Assembly: GCF_008973485.1 (NCBI RefSeq)
Contig: NZ_CP031223.1
Location: 3,359,501 to 3,423,500, forward strand
Length of the DNA stretch: 64,000 nt
Direction of reading: 5' to 3'
From: Psychrobacillus glaciei
GTDB taxonomy: Bacteria > Bacillota > Bacilli > Bacillales_A > Planococcaceae
In this document: in pieces, positions 56,614 through 64,000 of the stretch
Layout of the letters: the number at the start of each line of letters is the position of its first letter
How positions within the stretch are numbered: position 1 is the stretch's first letter
The notes under the pieces: model-generated
What the model saw: the letters and a program-made list of their open reading frames with translations, nothing else
Databases searched by the model: none
Told to the model about the DNA's origin: nothing
Translations under genes and position numbers: made by a program

Positions 56614-56923
56614 CGGTAATCTTGTGGAAGATGTTTGTCAGTAGCCCTCTTGGAATGTGTAGAGACATGATGCATTAGGTTTGGTTAATGGGATTTTAGA
56701 GGCATTCCTATTCTTTTAAAACCGGACGAAGTGTCAATTTTGTCCACTCATCGCTTCTTTCTAAATAGATGCTATCTATTTTTTCTAGGTTCCACTTACC
56801 CTATTGATAGACAATGGAAAGTACTATTTCATTAGTCCTACTAAACACATTGACTATCATATTGCACTATTATTTCCCCTTCCGAAAAGGAAAAAAATCT
56901 TAATTTTTCTATATGAGCGGTTG

Positions 56924-57225
56924 AATTTGCGATATATACATATGAATTTGCGTTATGAATTCTACCTTAAGGAATATCGTTTTGAGTTTGCGATATGTGC
57001 AGTTGAAATTGCGATATACACATATGAATTTGCGTTATGAATTTTACCTTAAGGAATATCGTTTTGAGTTTGCGATATGTGCAGTCGAAATTGCGATATA
57101 CACATATGAATTTGCGTTATGAATTTTACCTTAAGGAATATCGTTTTGAGTTTGCGATATGTGCAGTTGAAATTGCGATATCTTACTTTGAATTTGCGTT
57201 ATGAATTCTACTTTAAGGAATATAA
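56924..57225 (+). repeat. 82-bp tandem repeat array, about 3.7 copies
   Basis: ATGAATTTGCGTTATGAATT recurs at 56942, 57024 and 57106, with a variant at 57188, exactly 82 bp apart. Within each unit the word TTTGCGATATG or AATTGCGATAT recurs at about 20-40 nt. Units 2 and 3 differ at only one or two bases. 82 is not a multiple of three and stops appear, so it is not coding. Confidence 0.92.
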
Positions 57226-57334
57226 GTACCCGATGCATATTGTATTCCTTTTTTGTACTGTTGATTGGAGCTTAAGGCTGCGACTCCAGCGAAATAAACC
57301 TGTTCTTTGCATCCAAACTTATATAATTTCTAAA

Positions 57335-57382
57335 TTAAAACAGGTGACGAAAATTGAATTCTTTTTCGTCACCTGTTTTTTA
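57335..57382. terminator. Terminator of the permease operon
   Basis: AACAGGTGACGAAA pairs with TTTCGTCACCTGTT; T-runs on both strands. 27 nt after the permease stop. Confidence 0.88.
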
Positions 57383-57408
57383 ATACTGCTATGTTTTTTG
57401 ACTATAAA

Positions 57409-58767
57409 CTACATCTCTTTAAAACTTGGGGGATATTTTTTAAATCCTTTTGTTTTAAAAAGCGCATAAACAAAACCGATAGCTAACCAAATAAATCCTA
57501 CTTTTAACGTTATCGGTGACAGATTGATAAATAAGTAGAGACAGATTAAAAACCCAAGAGCCGGAATTAAAAAGTAACGAATAAATTTCTTCTCTTTTTT
57601 CCGGAAATAGTAATACACAATTACAGATAAGTTAACGAGCATAAAACCTGCTAAACCACCAAAATTCATTAATTCAGCAACCACGTTAATTGGTAAAAAA
57701 ATCGCACCTACAATACTAATGCTACACAATAATAAAATGTTATAGACCGGTGTTTTATATTTCGGGTGTAAATGTGTAAAGAATTTCTTTGAAAGTACTT
57801 CATCACGTCCCATACTAAACATTAAACGTGAAGCACTTGCCTGACCCGTTATACCAGCTGTAAATGTTGAAGCGATAATAGCTACTGTATAAAGTGTTGC
57901 AAGCAGTGCACCACCTGCCGCATTCGCAATATCAAATAGTGCCGTATCTGCTGAGCTGAAGCTATTTACATCCGGCCATACTAGCTGTGCAACATAAGCT
58001 TGTACGATAAAAATAATCCCACCGATTAAACAAGAAAGAATGGCTGCTTTCCAAATATCCTCTTTTGGGTTCACTGCTTCTTCTGATAATGTTGTGATTG
58101 AGTCAAATCCCAAGAACGAGAAGCAAGCCATCGCTGCTCCAGAAATAATCGCTGTCATGGCGAAAGTATCACCATTAAAGAACGGTGTAATCGAAATTAA
58201 AGAAGATCCACCATCTTCACCAACAACCGCTTTCATACAGAAAATCACAAAAATGACAACAACAATCCCCATGAAAATCACAAGAACTTGGTTCGCTTTC
58301 GCAGCTATTCCGATTCCTAATATATTCACAAAAGTAATAATACTGGCGATTAGTAATACCCACACCCAGTATGGAATCGTTGGAATTAATGCATTCGCAT
58401 AGGACGCACCGACCATGAAGACAATTAATGGAACTAATACATAATCCATAAACATTGCCCATCCTGCAAAAAATCCTAAATGTGCGTTAATCGCACGTTG
58501 CGTGTATGTGTACGTAGAACCACCAATTGGAAACGCCGCAGCCATTCGACCGTAGCTATATGCAGAAAACATCATCGCTACCATTGCGACTAAATAAGCT
58601 AACGGTAGCATGCCACCTGTTGATTGTGCCGCAAATCCATAAATATAAGCTGGCGCAATTGGCGTCATAAAAGCAATACCATAGATTACTAAATCTTTCA
58701 GGGTCAGAACACGTTTAAAATGCGGAGCTACATTTCCTTGAGTTGTATTACTTTGAACATTACTCAT
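57409..58767 (-). CDS. APC-family permease, PuuP-like
   Basis: 452 residues, 12 predicted helices. LTLKDLVIYGIAFMTPIAP is the first-helix motif, then FPIGGSTYTYTQRAINAHLG, CFSFLGFDSITTLSEE and MGRDEVLSKKFFTHLHPKY. These segments run collinear with the E. coli putrescine importer PuuP as I remember it. It is 15 nt after the cysteine hydrolase and under the lysine riboswitch, so lysine or a lysine-derived amine is a likely substrate. Proton-coupled uptake is assumed. Confidence 0.85.
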   Translation of the reverse strand: MSNVQSNTTQGNVAPHFKRVLTLKDLVIYGIAFMTPIAPAYIYGFAAQSTGGMLPLAYLVAMVAMMFSAYSYGRMAAAFPIGGSTYTYTQRAINAHLGFFAGWAMFMDYVLVPLIVFMVGASYANALIPTIPYWVWVLLIASIITFVNILGIGIAAKANQVLVIFMGIVVVIFVIFCMKAVVGEDGGSSLISITPFFNGDTFAMTAIISGAAMACFSFLGFDSITTLSEEAVNPKEDIWKAAILSCLIGGIIFIVQAYVAQLVWPDVNSFSSADTALFDIANAAGGALLATLYTVAIIASTFTAGITGQASASRLMFSMGRDEVLSKKFFTHLHPKYKTPVYNILLLCSISIVGAIFLPINVVAELMNFGGLAGFMLVNLSVIVYYYFRKKEKKFIRYFLIPALGFLICLYLFINLSPITLKVGFIWLAIGFVYALFKTKGFKKYPPSFKEM

Positions 58768-58782
58768 TTAAAAGTTCCCTCT

Positions 58783-59499
58783 CTACCCTTGAACTACTGC
58801 AAGTTGTTCAATTTCTTCTGAAATAAATTGAATGGTTTCCTCTGTACTCATTACTTGGCAATAAATTTGATTCATAATCATAATTTCTGCCTCATGTAAT
58901 TGTTTTGTTGCTGCTGCACAAGCATCTTCTACTAAAATTACTTCAAAGCCAGCATCTGCTAAGCTTCGTATAGTTGAAGCAACACATTGATCCGTTACAA
59001 CCCCTGTACATACAACTGTTTCGATACCCATGTTACGAAGTAAAAATTCATAGTTTGTACCACTTAAAACACTATCTGTCGTTTTATTTACCACAATTTC
59101 ATCATCTAGTGGTTTTAATTCATCTACCATTTCTGCACCAGGATCACCGATTGGTAATAAAATATTGTTCCAACCTGGGCGACGTTGGACAGGTGAACGG
59201 TCACGTCCGTCCTTATGATGACATGCAATACGGCCGAAAGTTACTTCTAATTGATTTCCACGGAAAAAATCCAGCAGCTTTTTATTGTTTGGAATCGCTA
59301 CGTTATCAATACGGTCAAAGAAATATTCCCATTTATCAAACATGCCCTTTTCACGTGCAATTTGTGCATCCAACCCATCACGGCTAATAAATTGATTTTG
59401 CATATCAACGATTAAAAGCGCTGTTTTTGCTGGATCTAATTTCATTTTTTCTTCACCCGTCGGAATAAAATCATAATAAAGTGTTTGTTGTTTTTCCAT
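58783..59499 (-). CDS. Isochorismatase-family cysteine hydrolase
   Basis: 238 residues from ATG 59499 (GGAGGAAC site); the longer frame upstream is the riboswitch terminator. Catalytic triad: Asp in LLIVDMQNQF (about 29), a Lys expected around the HHKDGRDRSP region, and Cys in GVVTDQCVAST (near 173). Relatives hydrolyse amides such as biuret, N-carbamoyl compounds, ureidoacrylate or nicotinamide. First gene of the lysine-riboswitch operon, which is unusual company for this family. Confidence 0.88.
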   Translation of the reverse strand: MEKQQTLYYDFIPTGEEKMKLDPAKTALLIVDMQNQFISRDGLDAQIAREKGMFDKWEYFFDRIDNVAIPNNKKLLDFFRGNQLEVTFGRIACHHKDGRDRSPVQRRPGWNNILLPIGDPGAEMVDELKPLDDEIVVNKTTDSVLSGTNYEFLLRNMGIETVVCTGVVTDQCVASTIRSLADAGFEVILVEDACAAATKQLHEAEIMIMNQIYCQVMSTEETIQFISEEIEQLAVVQG

Positions 59500-59550
59500 T
59501 ATATGTTCCTCCATATTTAGCCTAGATAGACTGTATTCATTTTTTAACAA

Positions 59551-59854
59551 AAAAAGAGATTCCCTAAACGCTAAGGGATCTCTTAAAGGCAATAAAAAAA
59601 AGACTATATACCTTTCCGAGATAGAACCCGGAAAACGATGTAATCATTCCAAATTCCTCACCCATTTATCTCTTTCTGAGATAGCTCAACTTAATGAATC
59701 GGAAAATTCATTAAGACAGTCCTGTAATTATTCATTACAGACCCAGTACATAATAGCGAGAACTCATTATATACTTCGGCGACATTTCCTTCTTCATAGC
59801 TTCTTCGTCTTCTCGGACTTCACTATGCACTAATAAATATCGCACCTCTACCTC
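59551..59854 (-). promoter_or_regulatory. Lysine riboswitch (L box)
   Basis: Aptamer 59678-59854: P1 GAGGTAG pairs with CTATCTC. The core has AGAGGTGCG, GTCGCCGAAGT, the TACTGGGTCTG segment and GGACTGTC, all in the order of RF00168 as I remember it. Expression platform: AAGAGAT.CCCTA pairs with TAGGG.ATCTCTT plus a T-run (59551-59584). Lysine should terminate the hydrolase-permease transcript. Confidence 0.92.
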
Positions 59855-60063
59855 ACAAACATAAGTAGTGAGGTCTATTAAATTATTGACATCATTATAT
59901 AACCATAACTACAAGTATGTCAAATTTATATTATCGAAGATAAATAATTGGTACATTCAGAAAAATTAACCAGTGGAAATATACTGTCTCTATATATTTT
60001 TTTTTGTAGAAATGTACACTGCAGTGCATGTCATCAAGATGGAAAAGAGAATAAGAATATACT
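59855..60063. other. Short AT-rich spacer upstream of the L box
   Basis: No gene. The minus-strand promoter for the riboswitch transcript must lie here; TATAAT-like sequences occur (ATTATATAACC near 59890) but no certain -35. Confidence 0.4.
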
Positions 60064-60117
60064 ATAAAAAAACTGCACCCCACTGTTTAGTCGCCACTAA
60101 CATCGGAGGTGCAGTTC
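60064..60117 (-). terminator. sstT terminator
   Basis: GAACTGCACC and GGTGCAGTT enclose a long loop; seven T follow on the minus strand. Confidence 0.8.
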
Positions 60118-60125
60118 AATTACTA

Positions 60126-61364
60126 TTATTTTATTTTGTTGATATCAATTGTTTTTCCTTCTTTACGCCACTCTTTGTATTCAGCTGTTGCTGTGAAAAG
60201 TACATCTGTAGATGAGTTAAGCGCTGTTTCAAAAGAATCTTGTAAGACACCGATGATAAAGCCTACAGCAACTACCTGCATAGCAATTTCAGCTGGGATT
60301 CCGAATAAACTACATGCTAGAGGGATCAGCAATAAGGATCCACCTGCAACCCCTGAAGCGCCACATGCACATACAGCTGATAATATACTAAGAATGATGG
60401 CTGTAGGAAGATCTACTTGAATTCCAAGTGTATGAACCGCTGCAAGGGTCAAAACAGAAATAGTAACAGCGGCACCTCCCATATTAATGGTTGCACCTAA
60501 AGGTATGGATACTGAATAATTATCCTTATTCAAACCAAGATTTTCACATAATCTCATATTTACAGGAATGTTAGAAGCTGAGCTGCGTGTAAAGAATGCT
60601 GTAATACCACTTTCCTTTATGCACTTAATAACAAGTGGGAAGGGATTTTGTTTAATATATACATACACTATGATCGGATTAACAACCAACGCGACAAAAA
60701 GCATACAACCTATTAAAACAGCTAGCAATTTTCCATAGCTTAGTAAAGATTCTAATCCATTTGTAGTAATAGTCTCAAATACGAGACCCATGATTCCTAA
60801 TGGTGCTAACTTAATAACCCATGTAACCACTTTGGAAATAGCATCAGAAACATTAGAAATCATCGTTTTTGTAGAATCAGCAGCATTTCTTAAAGCCAAA
60901 CCAATAACAACCGCCCAAGTTAAAATACCAATATAGTTAGCATTAAAAAGTGCCTTAACTGGATTATCAACCATGTTTAGCAATAAGGTTTTAAGAACCT
61001 CAACGACACCGCTAGGAGGCGTTACACCCTCTGCTCCATTTACAAGTGTTAAATTTACAGGAAAAATAAAGCTAGCAATTACAGCTACTAATCCTGCTAA
61101 AAAAGTTCCTAAAAGATATAGCATGATAACTGATTTCATATTTGTTTTGTGACCACTTTTATGTTGAGCTATAGCTGAAATAACCAAAAATAGTACGAGC
61201 ACAGGTGCAATAGCTTTCAAAGCACCTACGAATAAAGAACCAAAAATGACAATAGGTTTTGCTACGTTTGGAATTGTTAAAGCTAGGATAATACCAATTA
61301 TCAAACCTATTATTATCTGTTTTACAATACTCAACTGACTCCACTTTTTCAATAAACTTTTCAT
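60126..61364 (-). CDS. sstT: Sodium:serine/threonine symporter
   Basis: 412 residues of the DAACS (dicarboxylate/amino acid:cation symporter) fold. Signature sequences: [31 protein letters not shown] (serine-rich re-entrant loop) and [12 protein letters not shown] (NMG sodium site), [16 protein letters not shown]. These match SstT rather than GltP/DctA (no NMDGT). Imports serine and threonine with sodium. Own promoter and terminator. Confidence 0.94.
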   Translation of the reverse strand: MKSLLKKWSQLSIVKQIIIGLIIGIILALTIPNVAKPIVIFGSLFVGALKAIAPVLVLFLVISAIAQHKSGHKTNMKSVIMLYLLGTFLAGLVAVIASFIFPVNLTLVNGAEGVTPPSGVVEVLKTLLLNMVDNPVKALFNANYIGILTWAVVIGLALRNAADSTKTMISNVSDAISKVVTWVIKLAPLGIMGLVFETITTNGLESLLSYGKLLAVLIGCMLFVALVVNPIIVYVYIKQNPFPLVIKCIKESGITAFFTRSSASNIPVNMRLCENLGLNKDNYSVSIPLGATINMGGAAVTISVLTLAAVHTLGIQVDLPTAIILSILSAVCACGASGVAGGSLLLIPLACSLFGIPAEIAMQVVAVGFIIGVLQDSFETALNSSTDVLFTATAEYKEWRKEGKTIDINKIK

Positions 61365-61514
61365 GATTTTCCCCCATAAGTTAAATTGTGATTTTGCTAG
61401 AGTTGTGCATTTCTAATAGATGTAAGTATCTTTTCAGCAAGAATAATTTATCTGTTTAAAGGAACTCCACTTATATTCCACCGCAAAAAGACACTTGTCC
61501 TTTGCATAAGTGAA

Positions 61515-61543
61515 ATTATACGGACTTTATTAATAGATTACAA
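61515..61543 (-). promoter_or_regulatory. sstT promoter
   Basis: Minus-strand TTGTAA (61543-61538), 17-nt spacer, TATAAT (61520-61515), about 150 nt before the ATG. The leader between them holds no riboswitch that I recognise. Confidence 0.7.
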
Positions 61544-61583
61544 TATCGAATAATGATTTGGTGTTTATTACCTATTCATAAAA

Positions 61584-61621
61584 ACCACCAATTGAAATGC
61601 AAGTGCATTTCAATTGGTGGT
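61584..61621 (-). terminator. Perfect 18-bp hairpin downstream of the YgjP-like gene
   Basis: ACCACCAATTGAAATGCA and its exact complement flank two bases. A TTTTT run follows on the minus strand. It is 156 nt beyond the YgjP-like stop. Confidence 0.8.
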
Positions 61622-61776
61622 CAGATAAACGTTTTTTATAGTTTTTAAATTGGTTATATTTTTTCACTCACATCAGAATTTCAAGTAGCTCTTTTCAGCC
61701 TCTCTGGGCTATATAAAAGGAGGATTATTTTAGTAGTAACTATTACAAATTCGGCTATACTTTTGTATAGCAAATG
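61622..61776. other. Spacer without a gene
   Basis: AT-rich 3' region of the YgjP-like transcript. An AAAGGAGG at about 61721-61728 is not followed by a start codon. Confidence 0.5.
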
Positions 61777-62484
61777 CTAGATTGTCATTTTCCAACTTGA
61801 TAATTCTAACCACTTTTCCTGCTCCTTATAACCGGGCATTATTTTTCCAACAAGGCGCCAATAGGAGCGGTCGTGATTCAGATGGACCATATGACACATT
61901 TCGTGAACAACTACGTACTCGATTACCTTAAGAGGTGCCATTGCCAGTCTCCAATTAAATGTTAACTCCAGTTTTGAATCACAGGTCCCCCACGTATTTT
62001 TGCTATCAGAAATACGGATGGAACGTGGCTTTACTTTATAGTTGCTTTGATAGGTGGAGACACTTTTTTCAACTAATGCTTTACACTGCTTGTAATAAAA
62101 ACGTTTTAAAGCTTGTTTTATTTTTTCATCATCTAGCTGCTGCACATATATATTTAATTTATCTTCTTCAAAAACCACATGGTCTTTCGTGATATTTATA
62201 TCGTGATAAATCCTTATGGGATAGGTGTTTCCTAAATAAAGAAAGCTCTCCCCATGTTCGTATACCTTCTTCTGTGGCCCAAGCAGTCTATCCTTCTGTT
62301 CTTTTGATTTCTGCTGAATGATTTCCCATTTGTCCTCTAATAATTGAATCACGCTTTCGTTGGTTATTCCTTTTGGAGCTAGGACTTCAATATTTCCATA
62401 GTGATCCATAGTAATACCTACAGTTGTCCGCTTTTTGTATGTTATATCAAATTGTATTGTCTCACCTAAGTAGTTATGTATCAT
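61777..62484 (-). CDS. YgjP-like M48-type metallopeptidase
   Basis: 235 residues from ATG 62484 (AGGTG site; an upstream GTG is possible). The N-terminal beta domain (YKKRTTVGITMDHYGNIEV) precedes KRFYYKQCKALVEK, NTWGTCDSKLELTFNWRL, then the zinc motif HEMCHMVHLNHDRSYW (HEXXH plus third ligand downstream). Matches the YgjP/DUF45 family often found with type I restriction loci; none is seen here. Zinc-dependent, cytosolic, substrate unknown. Confidence 0.88.
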   Translation of the reverse strand: MIHNYLGETIQFDITYKKRTTVGITMDHYGNIEVLAPKGITNESVIQLLEDKWEIIQQKSKEQKDRLLGPQKKVYEHGESFLYLGNTYPIRIYHDINITKDHVVFEEDKLNIYVQQLDDEKIKQALKRFYYKQCKALVEKSVSTYQSNYKVKPRSIRISDSKNTWGTCDSKLELTFNWRLAMAPLKVIEYVVVHEMCHMVHLNHDRSYWRLVGKIMPGYKEQEKWLELSSWKMTI

Positions 62485-62703
62485 TACATCACCTTTATTT
62501 TCCACGGATTTCCCTTTAATTTTACCATGTTGAAATGAAAAAGCGATAGTTCGAGAATCTTTGATGAATTCTCAAACATTCGCTCTTTGAGAATTGTATT
62601 TCCTTAAAAGTTCTTCAAGGATATACCCGTTTCCATTCGTTTCAAGCAAAAAAATACCAGGAACACTAGGTTCATGGCATACTTATTTTGTATACTTTCT
62701 TTT

Positions 62704-62746
62704 AAAAAGACGTAGCCACACCTTTCCCGGTGAAGCAACGTCTTTT
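62704..62746 (-). terminator. Terminator of the 60-residue gene
   Basis: AAAAGACGT pairs with ACGTCTTTT with an inner CACC/GGTG stem; T-run on both strands. Confidence 0.8.
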
Positions 62747-62753
62747 ATTCAAA

Positions 62754-62936
62754 TCAATCATCTCCATTCAATAAGCTATTTCGACGATTTTCTACATCCC
62801 TTGCTTCCGTCTCCCTGGCAACCTGTTCCTTCCGTAATTGCCCATTTATGCGTGGATCTTGTAATCTCATTGTACTCCATCCCGACGGCCCCACCTTTTT
62901 ACTTACTTTCTTTATTTCATTTTCAAAAAACAACAT
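62754..62936 (-). CDS. Hypothetical 60-residue charged protein
   Basis: 60 residues from ATG 62936 (GGAGGG, 6-nt spacing). Starts MLFFENEIKKVSKKVG and ends ENRRNSLLNGDD, with an Arg/Glu-rich helix between. No membrane segment. Family not recognised. Ribosome binding site, compact size and immediate terminator support a real gene. Confidence 0.65.
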   Translation of the reverse strand: MLFFENEIKKVSKKVGPSGWSTMRLQDPRINGQLRKEQVARETEARDVENRRNSLLNGDD

Positions 62937-63043
62937 GTCCATCCCTCCCCCCCTATAAATTGATCAAAGAGGACAATTTATACAAACTTTCCCCTCTCTC
63001 TAAAATACGCAAAAAACTAAGATTTAAGGAGGGTATGTGCACA

Positions 63044-63115
63044 GTGAAAAGAGATTTTGTTAGACATATATTGCAGATGAAAATTGGTTATGTGAATAAA
63101 ACTTATCATTTATAG
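63044..63115 (+). CDS. Possible 23-residue micro-ORF
   Basis: GTG start 10-11 nt after AAGGAGGG; peptide begins MKRDFVRHILQMKIGY. A plus-strand terminator (63151-63186) follows the stop by 35 nt. No family. The transcription-unit shape is the only evidence. Confidence 0.3.
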   Translation: MKRDFVRHILQMKIGYVNKTYHL

Positions 63116-63150
63116 TTAGTAATAGATTGTTTCATAAAATTAGTAATCGC

Positions 63151-63186
63151 CATACAAATCGAGATTGATTTGTATAGGATTTTTTC
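63151..63186 (+). terminator. Plus-strand terminator
   Basis: CATACAAATC pairs with GATTTGTAT.G around GAGATT, followed by six T. Confidence 0.7.
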
Positions 63187-63249
63187 TTTATATTGTTATT
63201 TCATGACAATCATTAATTTACCTCTAGCATGACGAGTTTAGGTCCATCA

Positions 63250-63290
63250 AAAAAGCGATCTTTCGTCAAACTTGACGAAAAACCGCTTCT
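63250..63290 (-). terminator. Terminator likely serving the RlmCD gene
   Basis: AAGCG, TT and CGTCAA pair with TTGACG, AA and CGCTT; six T on the minus strand. 175 nt beyond the methyltransferase stop; the rest of 63116-63465 holds no gene. Confidence 0.6.
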
Positions 63291-63465
63291 TCAGTATAAA
63301 TCTCAGTTTCTTTACAAATAGAAATCCTAGGACAGTTACTTCCCATTCTCTTTCTTCGAAGCTTTCATTCTCTCTTGATAATCAACCACTTAGTAACAAT
63401 CGTCCGATGGACATAAAACACACTTCAATTTTCAGTTGAAAACCACTAAATCTATTGATATCCAT

Positions 63466-64000
63466 CTACTTTAACTCTATCAACGCCACACACTCAACAT
63501 GCGTCGTCTGTGGAAACATATCAACTGGCTGTACTTCCACTGTTTTATATCCACCATCTTCTAAAATTCTTAGATCACGTGCAAGCGTCGCTGGGTTACA
63601 AGATACATAAACCACTCGACTTGGACGTTGTTCGATGATCGTGTTTAGCAATGCTTCGTCGCATCCTTTTCTTGGTGGATCCACTACTAGTACATCTGCA
63701 CTTTTGCCTTCTTTATACCACTTTGGAATAACTTCTTCTGCAGGTCCTGCCTCAAAATACGTATTTGTGAAGCCATTCAATTCGGCATTTCGTTTTGCAT
63801 CTTCTATTGCCTGTGGGACGATTTCCACTCCTAGTACTTGTTTTGCTTTTTGTGCTAAGAATAAAGAAATGGTACCGATTCCACAATATGCATCAATTAC
63901 TGTTTCATCTCCTGAGAGCTGTGCGTAATCGAGCGCTTGCTTATATAGTACTTCTGTTTGTTCTGGGTTTACTTGATAGAATGAACGAGCAGATATTTCA
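63466..64000 (-). CDS. rlmCD: 23S rRNA (uracil-5)-methyltransferase RlmCD/RumA type, 3' part
   Basis: The frame stays open to the window edge, so only about 177 C-terminal residues are seen. [17 protein letters not shown], then the SAM-binding [45 protein letters not shown], and the catalytic-Cys motif [15 protein letters not shown]. Ends [15 protein letters not shown]. It methylates 23S rRNA U1939 and/or U747 with SAM. Paralogue identity within Bacillales (YefA or YfjO) cannot be fixed from the fragment. Confidence 0.9.
   Translation of the reverse strand, partial: EISARSFYQVNPEQTEVLYKQALDYAQLSGDETVIDAYCGIGTISLFLAQKAKQVLGVEIVPQAIEDAKRNAELNGFTNTYFEAGPAEEVIPKWYKEGKSADVLVVDPPRKGCDEALLNTIIEQRPSRVVYVSCNPATLARDLRILEDGGYKTVEVQPVDMFPQTTHVECVALIELK

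Larger units (their letters stand above)
56477..57291 (+). repeat. Composite dispersed repeat, copy 3 (interrupted)
   Basis: Starts about 58 nt after the regulator stop. Module 1 (56477 to about 56800) is complete, with the hairpin at 56574-56606 and GGACGAAGTGTCAATTTTGTCC. A tandem array (56924-57225) occupies the junction. Only the left end of module 2 remains at 57249-57291 (ACTGTTGATTGGAG, GCGACTCCAGC). Confidence 0.82.

Noticed and set aside
56924-57225. Possible CRISPR array
   Set aside because: The whole 82-bp unit repeats, with no unique spacers, and there are no cas genes.
58783-59592. Longer N-terminus for the cysteine hydrolase
   Set aside because: The extra codons lie in the riboswitch terminator; ATG 59499 has the ribosome site.
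62594-63115. 173-codon plus-strand ORF
   Set aside because: No ribosome site at its start; Ser/Pro/His/Phe-rich shadow opposite a better-supported minus-strand small gene and its terminator.

Overview
The window reads as a chromosomal segment of a low-GC, endospore-former-type Bacillota. The nearest relatives are probably in the Planococcaceae/Caryophanaceae (Psychrobacillus-Lysinibacillus-like). This rests on Bacillales-specific families (YfmL, AmpS, YclM, YsaA, YwhH, YwaF, FbpA, DUF1540, DUF1456, CD3324, FusB/FusC, QueT), strong AGGAGG-type ribosome binding sites, frequent TTG/GTG starts and Bacillus-type cis-regulatory RNAs. I see no rRNA, tRNA, insertion sequence, prophage or CRISPR array. 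The genome assignment is inference.

Layout. 1-948: gene-free, with two GC-richer dispersed repeat copies. 0.95-6.9 kb: a small membrane protein and a 32-residue peptide, then reverse-strand units (YfmL helicase - AmpS aminopeptidase - SGNH lipase; FbpA; VanZ; ATPase plus membrane protein). 7.1-12.4 kb: amino-acid block with YsaA-type HAD phosphatase, T-box-controlled serA and aspartokinase yclM. 12.4-21.1 kb: Nudix-GNAT fusion, a folded intergenic RNA candidate, an MFS exporter, guanine-riboswitch xpt-pbuX, a soluble PAS-chemoreceptor, a DAO-type oxidoreductase and an S66 peptidase. 21.3-29.1 kb: the most system-like block. A pseudo-receiver/degenerate-GGDEF/receiver protein, a HEAT-repeat membrane protein and a processive family 2 glycosyltransferase are translationally coupled, and face a 1069-residue membrane-anchored glycosidase-like protein. 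A LysM-3D protein follows. 29.2-35.5 kb: chemoreceptor, Nudix, FusB/FusC-type EF-G-binding protein, CD3324 regulator, a 33-codon ORF with a strong ribosome binding site, a polysaccharide deacetylase and preQ1-riboswitch queT. 35.5-42.4 kb: three-gene OpuC-type ABC transporter, ring-cleaving dioxygenase, a GNAT pseudogene, a PLD-like protein and a DUF1540 protein. 42.5-52.1 kb: small accessory genes (Nudix, lipoproteins, YwhH, a phospholipase-A2-like protein, YwaF, M20 hydrolase, a second processive glycosyltransferase, zinc ribbon, LLM oxidoreductase, DUF1456). 52.2-56.4 kb: an AbgB-type amidohydrolase and MFS transporter divergent from their likely regulator. 57.3-61.4 kb: a lysine-riboswitch operon of cysteine hydrolase and PuuP-like permease, then sstT. 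61.8-64 kb: YgjP-like peptidase, small ORFs and the 3' part of an RlmCD-type methyltransferase.

Cross-cutting features. A composite non-coding repeat of about 0.6-0.8 kb occurs three times, each time at the 3' end of a plus-strand gene. Its internal hairpin varies by compensatory changes, and at one locus the repeat supplies the last codons of ysaA. GTGCCWGGCAC-tagged hairpins, an 82-bp tandem array and degenerate 20-22-nt GAGACCA words fill other spacers. Four amino-acid/nucleobase-type leaders (T-box, guanine, preQ1-I, lysine) show RNA-level control of serine synthesis, xanthine salvage, queuosine precursor uptake and a probable lysine-responsive uptake operon.
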